Source of the DNA: Pelistega europaea
GTDB lineage: Bacteria; Pseudomonadota; Gammaproteobacteria; Burkholderiales; Burkholderiaceae_B
DNA length: 64,000 bases
Reading direction: 5' to 3'
NCBI RefSeq assembly: GCF_013133775.1
Contig: NZ_JABGBO010000005.1
Span: 62,001-126,000, forward strand
Shown: piece after piece, positions 38,639 to 47,249 of the stretch
Layout of the letters: the number at the start of each line of letters is the position of its first letter
Position numbering within the stretch: position 1 is the first letter of the stretch
The notes under the pieces: model-generated
What the model saw: only the letters and a program-made list of their open reading frames with translations
Database searches by the model: none
Told to the model about the DNA's origin: nothing
Program-made: the position numbers and the translations under genes

Positions 38639-38668
38639 TAAACAATACTGTCTGATTAGATAGACATG

Positions 38669-38725
38669 GACTGATTTGTGAAGCACAGACTGATTTGTGA
38701 AGCACAGACTGATTTGTGAAGCACA
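38669..38725. repeat. Three perfect 19-bp tandem repeats
   Basis: GACTGATTTGTGAAGCACA is repeated without change at 38669, 38688 and 38707, between the permease stop and its terminator. Confidence 0.95.
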
Positions 38726-38736
38726 GTCCCAACTCA

Positions 38737-38764
38737 AGGCAAGAGTATCTACTCTTGCCTTTTT
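38737..38764 (+). terminator. Terminator of the purine permease gene
   Basis: AGGCAAGAGTA and TACTCTTGCCT form an 11-bp stem with a 2-base gap, followed by TTTT. Confidence 0.88.
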
Positions 38765-38850
38765 AATGCTCTCTTATTCACCTGCCCCTATCTTTTAATA
38801 TTCGCTTTTTCACACTTATCTTGCTTGTTTAATGGTCGCTTATTCACCCT
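38762..38850. repeat. Imperfect direct repeat upstream of the thioredoxin gene
   Basis: TTTAATGCTCTCTTATTCACC (38762) and TTTAATGGTCGCTTATTCACC (38828) lie 66 bp apart with three mismatches. They fall in the presumed promoter region of the thioredoxin gene. Confidence 0.6.
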
Positions 38851-38897
38851 TACTATGCTATGATGAAGCCATTCTAATTTTTCTAGTGAGAGTGTTT

Positions 38898-39275
38898 ATG
38901 AGTGTTAAAGAACTCAACGAGAGTAATTTTGCTTCTGTTTTAACCGACGACAATATTGTTATTATTGATTTTTGGGCCCCTTGGTGTGGACCTTGCCGTC
39001 AGTTTGCCCCTACTTTTGAAGCGGCCTCAGAAGCACACCCCGACATTGTATTTGCTAAAGTGAATACCGAAGAAGAGCAAGGGTTAGCTGCTTCTTTCCG
39101 TATCCGCTCTATTCCCACTTTGATGATTTTCCGTGAAAAAGTGATGTTATTCAATCAAGCAGGTGCCTTACCTGCCTCTGCTTTAGAAGACTTGATTCAA
39201 CAAGTAAAAGCCCTAGATATGGAAAAAATCCATGCCGATATTGCAGCCCAACAAGCCAACAATACTGCGAGCTAA
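38898..39275 (+). CDS. Thioredoxin-family protein
   Basis: A 125-residue thioredoxin with an extended C-terminus. ATG at 38898 (MSVKELNESNF) is preferred over one 22 codons earlier, as homology to thioredoxins begins here. The active site is WCGPC (Cys30, Cys33) and the cis-Pro is in SIPTLMIF. It lacks the zinc-binding N-terminal domain of Trx2. The sequence after residue ~108 (EKIHADIAAQQANNTAS) is an added tail. A cytosolic disulfide reductase role is expected. Confidence 0.9.
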   Translation: MSVKELNESNFASVLTDDNIVIIDFWAPWCGPCRQFAPTFEAASEAHPDIVFAKVNTEEEQGLAASFRIRSIPTLMIFREKVMLFNQAGALPASALEDLIQQVKALDMEKIHADIAAQQANNTAS

Positions 39276-39305
39276 TTGACAGTACCAGGCAGGGAAGAGG
39301 ATTTT

Positions 39306-39432
39306 CTCTAGCTATGCCCTGCCTGCATACGACTTTGCATGCGATGTTCCCTCTAGCTATGCCCTGCCTGCATACGACTTTGCATGCGATGTTCCCTCTA
39401 GCTATGCCCTGCCTGCGTACGACTTTGCATAG
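39306..39432. repeat. Three 45-bp tandem repeats overlapping a gene 3' end
   Basis: Units begin at 39306, 39351 and 39396 with CTCTAGCTATGCCCTGCCTG. The first two are identical over 45 bp; the third, which holds the last twelve codons and stop of the minus-strand gene, differs at a few sites and then diverges. Confidence 0.92.
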
Positions 39433-39745
39433 CGATAATTTTCTCCTCTAATGCTTCTGATGTACGCAGTGCAATTAAAAAGGTATTTTTACCCTCTGGA
39501 CGGTCTACACTTAAGGTAATACTTTGCCCCTCAAATACCTCTGGATCTGCCTTTATATCAATATATTTCTGAATAAGTGCATCAATAGAGGCTTGTGCAG
39601 GTGCTAGAAAATCTTCAATGGTTTCTTCCGTCGCCTCTTTAAAGGCCAATTCAATGGTCTTGGACAAGTCCCAGGTAAAAAACATCAACGCATTAGGACC
39701 TTTTACATCGGGGTGGTTATATCCCCAGTTATCCGGTTTATTCAT
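39398..39745 (-). CDS. Hypothetical protein, 115 residues
   Basis: I do not recognise this protein. It is soluble, acidic, without signal or membrane helix, beginning MNKPDNWGYNHPDVKGPN and with a predicted helix-rich middle (EATEETIEDFLAPAQASIDALI). AAGGGA lies 8 bases before the ATG. The last twelve codons fall in a 45-bp unit repeated twice more after the stop. The thioredoxin gene converges on it; msbA lies upstream on the same strand. Confidence 0.75.
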   Translation of the reverse strand: MNKPDNWGYNHPDVKGPNALMFFTWDLSKTIELAFKEATEETIEDFLAPAQASIDALIQKYIDIKADPEVFEGQSITLSVDRPEGKNTFLIALRTSEALEEKIIAMQSRTQAGHS

Positions 39746-39770
39746 AAATGTATCCCTTTATTTTTATAGA

Positions 39771-39842
39771 ATATACACTATATCAAAAATCAATGGCTGC
39801 CATCATATATACACTATATCAAAAATCAACGATTGCCACCAT
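39771..39842. repeat. Two 36-bp tandem repeats
   Basis: ATATACACTATATCAAAAATC begins both copies (39771 and 39807); they differ at four positions near the end. They lie between msbA and the hypothetical gene. Confidence 0.9.
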
Positions 39843-39893
39843 ATAGGCACAAAGCAAACGAGCGTGGACAGTTCATCTGCTGTGATGTTAGGC

Positions 39894-41675
39894 TTACTCC
39901 TGTTTTTGAGTTAGCTTAGCCAAAGAAGCATACAACCCGTCCTTGGAAAGAAGCTGTTCATGTGTACCTTCTTCAACAATATTACCACTGTCTAGCACCA
40001 AAATACGGTCTGCATTCTGAATAGTGGACAGCCGATGGGCAATGACGAATGTTGTTCTACCTTGCATTAATACATCCAACGACTCTTGCACTAGTTTCTC
40101 TGACTCATTGTCTAAAGCTGAGGTCGCTTCGTCTAAAATCAAGATAGGAGCATTCTTTAAGAGAGCGCGGGCAATAGCAATACGTTGACGCTGACCACCT
40201 GATAACCATGCCCCATTTTCACCAATAGGAGTATCTAATCCTTGCGGTAAACCTTCCACGAAAGCCTTTAGGTTTGCTGCCTCAAGTGCCGCCATGATTT
40301 CTTCATGAGTTGCACTGGCACTAGAGCCATAGGCAACATTCTCTGCCAACGTACCATCAAATAAGAACACATGTTGCCCAACCAGTGCAAAATTATGGCG
40401 TAGACTCTTTAAGTCATATTCATCAAATGGTACACCATCAAGGTACAACTGACCAGAAGTAGGGTCTAAAAAACGCGGCAACATATTGACCAAGGTAGTC
40501 TTACCACTACCTGAACGCCCCACAAAAGCCACTGTTTCCCCAGCATGCACGGTTAAATTTAAATCATTTATTGTATCTGTCTCTGATTCAGGAAAACGAA
40601 AACCCACATGCTTAAATTCAATGATTGAATTTGGTTTTACTTCAGCAACACGAGTACCTTTGCTACTTTCTTGAGGAGCATCGATGAGCTTAAACACACT
40701 TTCAGTAGCCATCATCATACGTTGTGCTTTACCTGCAATATTGGTAAGACGCTTAACAGGATCAAAAATCTGACCTAATGCAGAAATAAAAGCGATAAAC
40801 TCTCCCACCGTCAAATTGCCCTGCTCTCCTTGATAAAGTGCCATAGCAATCACTGCCGCAACTGAGAAAGAAATCATCCACTGTGTTAATGGAGACATTG
40901 CCGCCTCTGCTGTGGCAATACGCATAGCATGGTGACGCAATGTAGCGTTGACTCGGTCAAATCGCTCATTTTCAATGGTTTCACCGTCATGCATTTTGAT
41001 GACGCGTTGTCCTTCAATACCCTCTTTGACAATCTTTGTCAATTGTGCATTAACATCAATATTTTGGCGATTCACCTTACGAAGACGACGAGCAAAATAG
41101 CGCCCCACCAATACAGAAGGAGGAAATACCAAAATAATGATGAAGGTCAATTTCCAAGATAGCCACAACAACATAAAGAAAATGCCAATCACAATGGTCG
41201 ACTCTTTGATGATTGTAGTAACCACCTCGGTAGCATAGGCTGTTACCTGAGTAGCATCTACCGTAAAACGATTTAATAATCTTCCGCTATCCCCTTTTTG
41301 GAACTCACTATCAGGAAGCAATACCAGACTCTTAAACATGTCTTTGCGCAAAGCCAGTAAGACTTTATTAGCCACCCATGCCATCAAATAGCTCCCACCG
41401 AAGTTTGTCAGGCCTCTAATCAGCATAAGAATGACAAGAACAACTGGAATAAACCAGACATAATGTGCTTTAGCCCCTAAAAAACCATCATCAAGTAACG
41501 GTTTCATTAAATATGCCATAGCTGGTTGTGTCGCAGAAGACAATAGAATCAATACGAGTGCAGTAATCCAATATATCCAGTACTCTCCAATACGTTTATA
41601 TAGACGTATCCATAATGTGCGGTCAACGGCTTGTGAACCATCATCAATTTGTTGTTTTTTCTTAAAAATGTTCAA
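39894..41675 (-). CDS. msbA: Lipid A / lipopolysaccharide core flippase MsbA
   Basis: A 593-residue ABC half-transporter: six membrane helices in the first ~330 residues and an ATPase domain with Walker A GRSGSGKTT, signature LSGGQRQR and Walker B ILILDEAT. It works as a homodimer moving lipid A-core across the inner membrane. Length and the conserved N-terminal helices fit MsbA; a multidrug exporter is a weaker alternative. The glycosyltransferase gene for LPS diverges from it. Confidence 0.95.
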   Translation of the reverse strand: MNIFKKKQQIDDGSQAVDRTLWIRLYKRIGEYWIYWITALVLILLSSATQPAMAYLMKPLLDDGFLGAKAHYVWFIPVVLVILMLIRGLTNFGGSYLMAWVANKVLLALRKDMFKSLVLLPDSEFQKGDSGRLLNRFTVDATQVTAYATEVVTTIIKESTIVIGIFFMLLWLSWKLTFIIILVFPPSVLVGRYFARRLRKVNRQNIDVNAQLTKIVKEGIEGQRVIKMHDGETIENERFDRVNATLRHHAMRIATAEAAMSPLTQWMISFSVAAVIAMALYQGEQGNLTVGEFIAFISALGQIFDPVKRLTNIAGKAQRMMMATESVFKLIDAPQESSKGTRVAEVKPNSIIEFKHVGFRFPESETDTINDLNLTVHAGETVAFVGRSGSGKTTLVNMLPRFLDPTSGQLYLDGVPFDEYDLKSLRHNFALVGQHVFLFDGTLAENVAYGSSASATHEEIMAALEAANLKAFVEGLPQGLDTPIGENGAWLSGGQRQRIAIARALLKNAPILILDEATSALDNESEKLVQESLDVLMQGRTTFVIAHRLSTIQNADRILVLDSGNIVEEGTHEQLLSKDGLYASLAKLTQKQE

Positions 41676-41771
41676 TATCGTACTCTCTTTTCTAGCACAA
41701 AACTTCTAGAGATATTCATTTTACAATCATGAAAGAGACAGGATTGTATACTCGTTTGCAAAAACTTCTTA

Positions 41772-41796
41772 GCATTTTAAACGGTTTCCGTTAAAA
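41772..41796. promoter_or_regulatory. Imperfect palindrome between divergent LPS genes
   Basis: ATTTTAAACGG and CCGTTAAAAT flank TTT at 41774-41797 or thereabouts, in the 184-bp gap between msbA and the glycosyltransferase gene. It may be an operator for both genes; this is a guess from position and symmetry. Confidence 0.3.
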
Positions 41797-41859
41797 TCGG
41801 AATAAAGTGTAGCGTAGATAAAAAATCCTCGCATAATTTTTTTGTATTTTATCCCTATA

Positions 41860-42810
41860 ATGAATCAATCTATCCGCCGTATTTATATCCGTCTTCCCAA
41901 CTGGATTGGAGACGTATGTATGTCTTTACCCAGTCTAGACGCCGTCTTACAAACAGGCTGCGAAGTGGTTATCTGCGCTAAACCGTGGGCTAAAGATTTA
42001 CTTAGTGGAGTTCCTGCATTTGACTTTATTGCCTTATCTGGCAAATGGAATGAAGATAGAAAACGTGTCTCTGCTCACCGTGCTACACACCCTACTAATG
42101 GCAAGAGTGTGGGATTATTGCTTCCAGACTCTTTAACAAGTGCCCTAACCTTTCGCCTAGCAGGCTTGCCTTGTGCTGGATATCGAGATGATGGACGTAG
42201 CTTGTTACTACGCTGGCCTGTGCATAAGCCCTCAACATCATTGCATGCCGTCGAATCTTGGTATTATCTGACACGTACAGCATTACAACACTGGGGGTTT
42301 GAAGCTCAGTCTAGTCCAAGTCAAACCTTGCACCTCTCACTGACAGAGGCACATAAAACACAGGCACAGGCAGTTATTGATACGCTGAAGGGACGTCCTT
42401 TTGTACTTATTGCCCCTACAGCAACAGGGCTACACAAGGGGCGTAACAAGGTCTGGCCCTATTTTGATGAGCTCACCCGCCATCTACAACAGCAAGGATT
42501 ACTTGTGGTCATGTCACCTCCTCCCAATGAAAAGGAAATGGCTTTACAAAATGCACCTACAGCCACATTACTCCCTCCTCTTGGTTTGGGAGCTTTTGTT
42601 GCCTTGCTTCAACAATCTGCTGCTGTGGTTTGCAATGACTCAGGTGTTTCGCATTTAGCCGCATTAGGGGCACCACATCAATTTACACTGATTGGCGTCA
42701 CCGACCCTCAACGCACTGGTCCTTGGTCACCTAATGCTACTATTTTGGGCAAGATGAATGCCTGGGCTTCTGTTGATGAGGTCATCACAGCAGTAAAAAA
42801 CGTTTTATAA
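41860..42810 (+). CDS. Glycosyltransferase family 9 (heptosyltransferase-like)
   Basis: A 316-residue GT-B protein of the ADP-heptose:LPS heptosyltransferase family. It starts YIRLPNWIGDVCMSLPSLDAV, with the family's IGD motif, and has APTATGLHKGRNKVWP in the nucleotide-binding half and NDSGVSHLAALGAP, the acceptor/donor motif near the end. ATG at 41860 is preferred over TTG at 41842. Which LPS sugar it adds cannot be told. Confidence 0.88.
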   Translation: MNQSIRRIYIRLPNWIGDVCMSLPSLDAVLQTGCEVVICAKPWAKDLLSGVPAFDFIALSGKWNEDRKRVSAHRATHPTNGKSVGLLLPDSLTSALTFRLAGLPCAGYRDDGRSLLLRWPVHKPSTSLHAVESWYYLTRTALQHWGFEAQSSPSQTLHLSLTEAHKTQAQAVIDTLKGRPFVLIAPTATGLHKGRNKVWPYFDELTRHLQQQGLLVVMSPPPNEKEMALQNAPTATLLPPLGLGAFVALLQQSAAVVCNDSGVSHLAALGAPHQFTLIGVTDPQRTGPWSPNATILGKMNAWASVDEVITAVKNVL

Positions 42811-42883
42811 TTGTTAGCATCTAACGTTTTTATAAAACGTATGGTATAGTTGTTTGTCAATAGTTTCCCTGTTTTCTGACTAG

Positions 42884-43636
42884 ATGAAGAGTTTACTTAT
42901 TTCACTTATTGTCCCTCTTAACCTCTGTATATTTTTGGTCATAGTGGGAGCAGTGTTAGCGTTACTCAGAAGAAAACGCCTTGCATTGCTTAGCATTATC
43001 AGTGGTGTAGCTTGGACTTTTATCTGGTCCTTGCCAATGACCTCCTATATTGCAGGAGGCTATCTTGAAAACCGTTATCCTCACATCCCTCCTGCCGAGA
43101 TGCCTACAGCACAAGCCATCGTAGTCTTTGGAGGTAGCACAGCCAACAACCGAGCCAACTGGTTTGAGCCTTATACCAAAGAGACTCGTCATGCCCGTAT
43201 TGATACCGCAGATGATTTGTTTTTTATGCACAAGGCTCCTCTTATTATTGTCTCAGGAGCCGCTTTAGAGGGAGAGGTTAGTGAAGCCAAAGGGATGTCT
43301 GCTCAACTCCAAAATCGAGGTATCCCCAAGGAAAACATCATAACGGAAAGCCAAAGCACTACCACTCGTGAAAATGCTTTTTATGTTGACAAAATTCTTA
43401 AACAAAAAGGAATCACTGATGTTTTACTTGTGACTTCTGCATTGCATATGCCTCGCTCTATGGCTGTCATGCAAAAGCTAGGTTATCACCCTATTGCGGC
43501 AGCAAACCCACCTCAAATAGTTATTCCCGACAATATTCAACCCTATCTTCCTGATGATAGAGCCTTAGAGGCAAGTCGTTCTATTATCAAAGAATACATA
43601 GGGCTTTTAACCTACTATTTGCGTGGTTGGATTTAA
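42884..43636 (+). CDS. YdcF/ElyC-family (DUF218) membrane protein
   Basis: A 250-residue protein with two N-terminal helices (about 5-27 and 32-55) and a DUF218 domain. Motifs are IVVFGGS, IIVSGAALEGEVSEA, the acidic ENIITESQSTTTRENA, and LLVTSALHMPRSM. Relatives such as ElyC and SanA affect envelope integrity or peptidoglycan precursor use; the reaction is unknown. It follows the glycosyltransferase by 73 bp and converges with dnaE, 3 bp away. Confidence 0.88.
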   Translation: MKSLLISLIVPLNLCIFLVIVGAVLALLRRKRLALLSIISGVAWTFIWSLPMTSYIAGGYLENRYPHIPPAEMPTAQAIVVFGGSTANNRANWFEPYTKETRHARIDTADDLFFMHKAPLIIVSGAALEGEVSEAKGMSAQLQNRGIPKENIITESQSTTTRENAFYVDKILKQKGITDVLLVTSALHMPRSMAVMQKLGYHPIAAANPPQIVIPDNIQPYLPDDRALEASRSIIKEYIGLLTYYLRGWI

Positions 43637-43639
43637 TCT

Positions 43640-46600
43640 TTAGTGGTATTCCACCTCATAATTGATTTGTTTGTCGTGTAACTGTTTAAACAAATCGGGG
43701 GCCATTCGCACACGCCACTCCTCACCCAAATGCAAATCGCATTGAAACTGGTTTTCTACAGATAATCCCACCTTAACCCATACACCAGGCACTCCATTCT
43801 CTGGCTCAGCTCTAAAAGGATTCAATGCCTGTTTTAATACAATAGGACTATGTTTTTCTGTTATTGATAAGTATAGGTGACGTGCTTTTATCTCACGAGC
43901 TGACTGTAAGTCGTGCAACACCTCTGCTGTCAAACGCAAAGTTCCATTAAAACGATTCACTCTGGCACGCACTTGTGCAATTAATAAATTATCAGTCTGC
44001 ACAAGATGGCGGTATTGTTGGTAAACCTCTTCAGTACACATAATCTCTAACTGAGCACTGCCATCATCCAACAAGAGGAAAAATAATCGCCCTGCATCCT
44101 GCCCTTCATTTTTGGTTGTAAAACTTCGTACACCCAACAATACCCCAGCAATCCATTGCAAATCCTTGGATTCAGTGATTTTAGCTAAAGTCGTTGGAAT
44201 AAAGCGTCTCACCTCATCGCGCCATACATCAAAGAGATGGTGACTATAGTAAAAACCTAGGGCTTGTTTTTCTTCTATCAAGGAAGTATGTAAATCCCAA
44301 GGAGGAATTTTTGCCATTTCAGTATTGATTAGCTCGCCTGCATCATCACCAAATAGTGAAAACTGATTGGCATTTTCGTCGGCCTGATCAGCGGCTTCGA
44401 TTGCTTGATCTATACATGCCAATAATGCGGCACGGTTGGAACTAATACTATCAAATGCACCGGCCTTGATTAAGGCCTCTATTGAACGACGGTTAACCGT
44501 GTGTCGGTCAACACGACGGCAAAAATCATAGAAATCTTTAAATGCTCCACCCTCTTCACGTGCCTTAACAATATTTTCAACTGCTGACTGCCCCGTACCT
44601 TTCACAGCACCCAGCCCATAACGCATGGTTTTAGGGGGTAAACCTTTGGCACTATATTCATCCAATACTGGCTCAAAACGATAAACCGATTGGTTAATAT
44701 CAGGAGGCAGTACAGTGATACCATTGTCCAGTGCATCTCGCCAGAAAACCTGTACTTTATCGGTATCATCCATATCGGAGGAAATCGTCGCAGCAATAAA
44801 CTCAGCAGGATGATATGCCTTTAGCCAAGCAGTTTGATAAGCAATAAGTGCATAGGCAGCGGAGTGACTCTTGTTAAAACCATAACCGGCAAATTTTTCC
44901 ATCAGGTCAAACAAACGCACAGCCAAGTCTGCATCGTAGCCTTTTTCTATCGCCCCTTTTTGGAAAATATCACGATGTTTTGCCATCTCCTCGGGTTTTT
45001 TCTTACCCATCGCACGACGTAGCAAGTCTGCACCACCCAAAGAATAGCCACCGATAATCTGCGAAATCAGCATTACCTGCTCTTGATAGACGATAACCCC
45101 ATAAGTACTTGATAAGGTCGATGTCAAATCAGGGTGGAAATAATCCACTTCAGCACGCCCATGTTTTCGATTAACAAAATCATCCACCATGCCAGACTCT
45201 AATGGACCAGGACGATACAATGCTAATACCGCAATAATATCCTCAAAATTACTAGGTAATAATTTGCGTAAAAGCTCTTTCATGCCACGAGACTCCAGCT
45301 GAAATACCGCTGTCGTATTCCCCTCGCATAGCAATTTAAAGGCTGCGGCATCATCTAGTGGCAGACTCATTAATTCAAAGTCTTTTTGTGCTTCGTTAAA
45401 CCGTCTGACATAGCGTACTGCCCAATCCAAAATAGTCAAGTTACGCAAGCCCAAAAAGTCAAACTTCACCAAGCCCGCTTCCTCAATGTCCCCTTTATCA
45501 TACTGGGACACCACAGAAGTACTGCCTGGCTGGCAATACAAAGGGCAAAAATCCGTTAATTTACCAGGAGCAATGAGTACACCCCCCGCATGCATACCAA
45601 TACTACGAGTTAATCCCTCTAGTGGTTTAGCAATATCGACAATCGCTCTCACTTCCTCATCTTCTTCATAGCGACGTCTAAAATCTGGCTCTTCGGAAAG
45701 TGCTTTTTCAAGCGACCAAGGATTGGCAGGGTCAAAAGGAATGAGTTTAGATAACCCATCGCAAAGACTATAGGGCATTTCTAGTACACGCCCCACATCG
45801 CGAATCACCGCTTTGGCTCCCAAGGTACCAAAAGTGGCAATCTGGCTCACCGCATCACGTCCGTATTTATCTTTAACGTATTCAATTACTTTCTCGCGGT
45901 TATCCTGACAAAAGTCCACATCAAAGTCAGGCATAGAGACACGTTCTGGGTTCAAAAAACGCTCAAAAAGCAGGTCATAACGTAATGGGTCCAGGTCGGT
46001 AATTCCCAAGGCAAAAGCCACCAAAGAGCCTGCACCTGAGCCACGCCCTGGTCCGACAGGCACACCATTGTTTTTACCCCAGTTAATAAAGTCCTGCACG
46101 ATAAGAAAGTAGCCCGGAAAGCCCATAGAAATAATGGTTTTACACTCCCTATCCAACCGCTCTTGGTAGGTCGGATATTGTTTGGCACGCTCTTTATCAT
46201 CTGGATAAAGCTGCTTCATACGCCTCATCAAGCCTTCTTGTGCTAGATGGGTCATATAATCATCCAGTGAAATACCATCAGGCGTTGGGAAGATAGGCAA
46301 CTGCGGACGACCTAGCTCAATCTCTACATTACAACGCTTGGCGATTTCAACAGTATTTTGAATGGCAGAAGGAATATCAGCAAATAATGCCAACATTTCC
46401 TGTGTTGATTTCATATATTGCTGCTCAGTAAAACGGTGAGCCCGTGAAGCATCTGCCAAAATATCCCCAGAAGCAATACATGTCCGTGCTTCATGGGTCA
46501 TAAAGTCATCTGCAGCAATGAACTGGATTGGGTGAGTTGCTACGACAGGCAGTTGAAGTTGTTGGGCAATATTAATTACATGACGAATATAATTTTCCTC

Positions 46601-47131
46601 ACCCTCAAAGCCTGCTCGTTGTAACTCTAGATAGAATGCATTGGGAAAGCGTGTTTGCCAGTCTTTAGCCAGAGCCAATGCCTGTGAATCATTACCAACT
46701 TGAATAGCACGCCCTATATCTCCCATCAAAGCACCCGATAAGGCTATCAACCCCTCGGTATCGACTAGCCACTCTTTGCGAATTTCTGCTCTATCGTAAA
46801 ATGGATTCTCTAGCCACGCCTTGGAGATAATTTCGCAAAGTCTTAGATAACCTTGATGGTTGCGTGCAATTAACAGGCAACGATAAGGCTTGGTTCGATC
46901 TTCATCATTTGTAATCCATAAATCACAAGCAATGATGGGCTTAATGCCTGCTTTGCGAGCCCCTTTGTAAAACTTAATTTGACCGAACATATTGCCAAGA
47001 TCAGAAAGTCCTAGGGCAGGTTGTCCAAACTTCTTGGCAGTTTTAATCAATTCATCTATACGTGCAATGCCATCTACGACAGAGAACTCAGAGTGACTAC
47101 GAAGATGAACGAATTGCGGTGCTGTGGTCAT
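43640..47131 (-). CDS. dnaE: DNA polymerase III alpha subunit
   Basis: The 1163-residue replicative polymerase. An N-terminal PHP domain (HLRSHSEFSVVDGIARIDELI) is followed by the catalytic core with PDFDVDF near residue 398, a helix-hairpin-helix region and an OB-fold with LLLDDGSAQLEI near the end. Length matches DnaE1 of gammaproteobacteria and betaproteobacteria. There is 118 bp to the hrpA stop upstream. Confidence 0.98.
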   Translation of the reverse strand: MTTAPQFVHLRSHSEFSVVDGIARIDELIKTAKKFGQPALGLSDLGNMFGQIKFYKGARKAGIKPIIACDLWITNDEDRTKPYRCLLIARNHQGYLRLCEIISKAWLENPFYDRAEIRKEWLVDTEGLIALSGALMGDIGRAIQVGNDSQALALAKDWQTRFPNAFYLELQRAGFEGEENYIRHVINIAQQLQLPVVATHPIQFIAADDFMTHEARTCIASGDILADASRAHRFTEQQYMKSTQEMLALFADIPSAIQNTVEIAKRCNVEIELGRPQLPIFPTPDGISLDDYMTHLAQEGLMRRMKQLYPDDKERAKQYPTYQERLDRECKTIISMGFPGYFLIVQDFINWGKNNGVPVGPGRGSGAGSLVAFALGITDLDPLRYDLLFERFLNPERVSMPDFDVDFCQDNREKVIEYVKDKYGRDAVSQIATFGTLGAKAVIRDVGRVLEMPYSLCDGLSKLIPFDPANPWSLEKALSEEPDFRRRYEEDEEVRAIVDIAKPLEGLTRSIGMHAGGVLIAPGKLTDFCPLYCQPGSTSVVSQYDKGDIEEAGLVKFDFLGLRNLTILDWAVRYVRRFNEAQKDFELMSLPLDDAAAFKLLCEGNTTAVFQLESRGMKELLRKLLPSNFEDIIAVLALYRPGPLESGMVDDFVNRKHGRAEVDYFHPDLTSTLSSTYGVIVYQEQVMLISQIIGGYSLGGADLLRRAMGKKKPEEMAKHRDIFQKGAIEKGYDADLAVRLFDLMEKFAGYGFNKSHSAAYALIAYQTAWLKAYHPAEFIAATISSDMDDTDKVQVFWRDALDNGITVLPPDINQSVYRFEPVLDEYSAKGLPPKTMRYGLGAVKGTGQSAVENIVKAREEGGAFKDFYDFCRRVDRHTVNRRSIEALIKAGAFDSISSNRAALLACIDQAIEAADQADENANQFSLFGDDAGELINTEMAKIPPWDLHTSLIEEKQALGFYYSHHLFDVWRDEVRRFIPTTLAKITESKDLQWIAGVLLGVRSFTTKNEGQDAGRLFFLLLDDGSAQLEIMCTEEVYQQYRHLVQTDNLLIAQVRARVNRFNGTLRLTAEVLHDLQSAREIKARHLYLSITEKHSPIVLKQALNPFRAEPENGVPGVWVKVGLSVENQFQCDLHLGEEWRVRMAPDLFKQLHDKQINYEVEYH

Positions 47132-47249
47132 AGGTGCTTAGTGCTATTATCAAAAGCACCATTATACCGCATTCTCATTGCCCTCTTCTTGCTCCGACAA
47201 TGGAGCAAACACAAAGAAAAGACTGGCATAGACCATATAAAAAAAAGAG

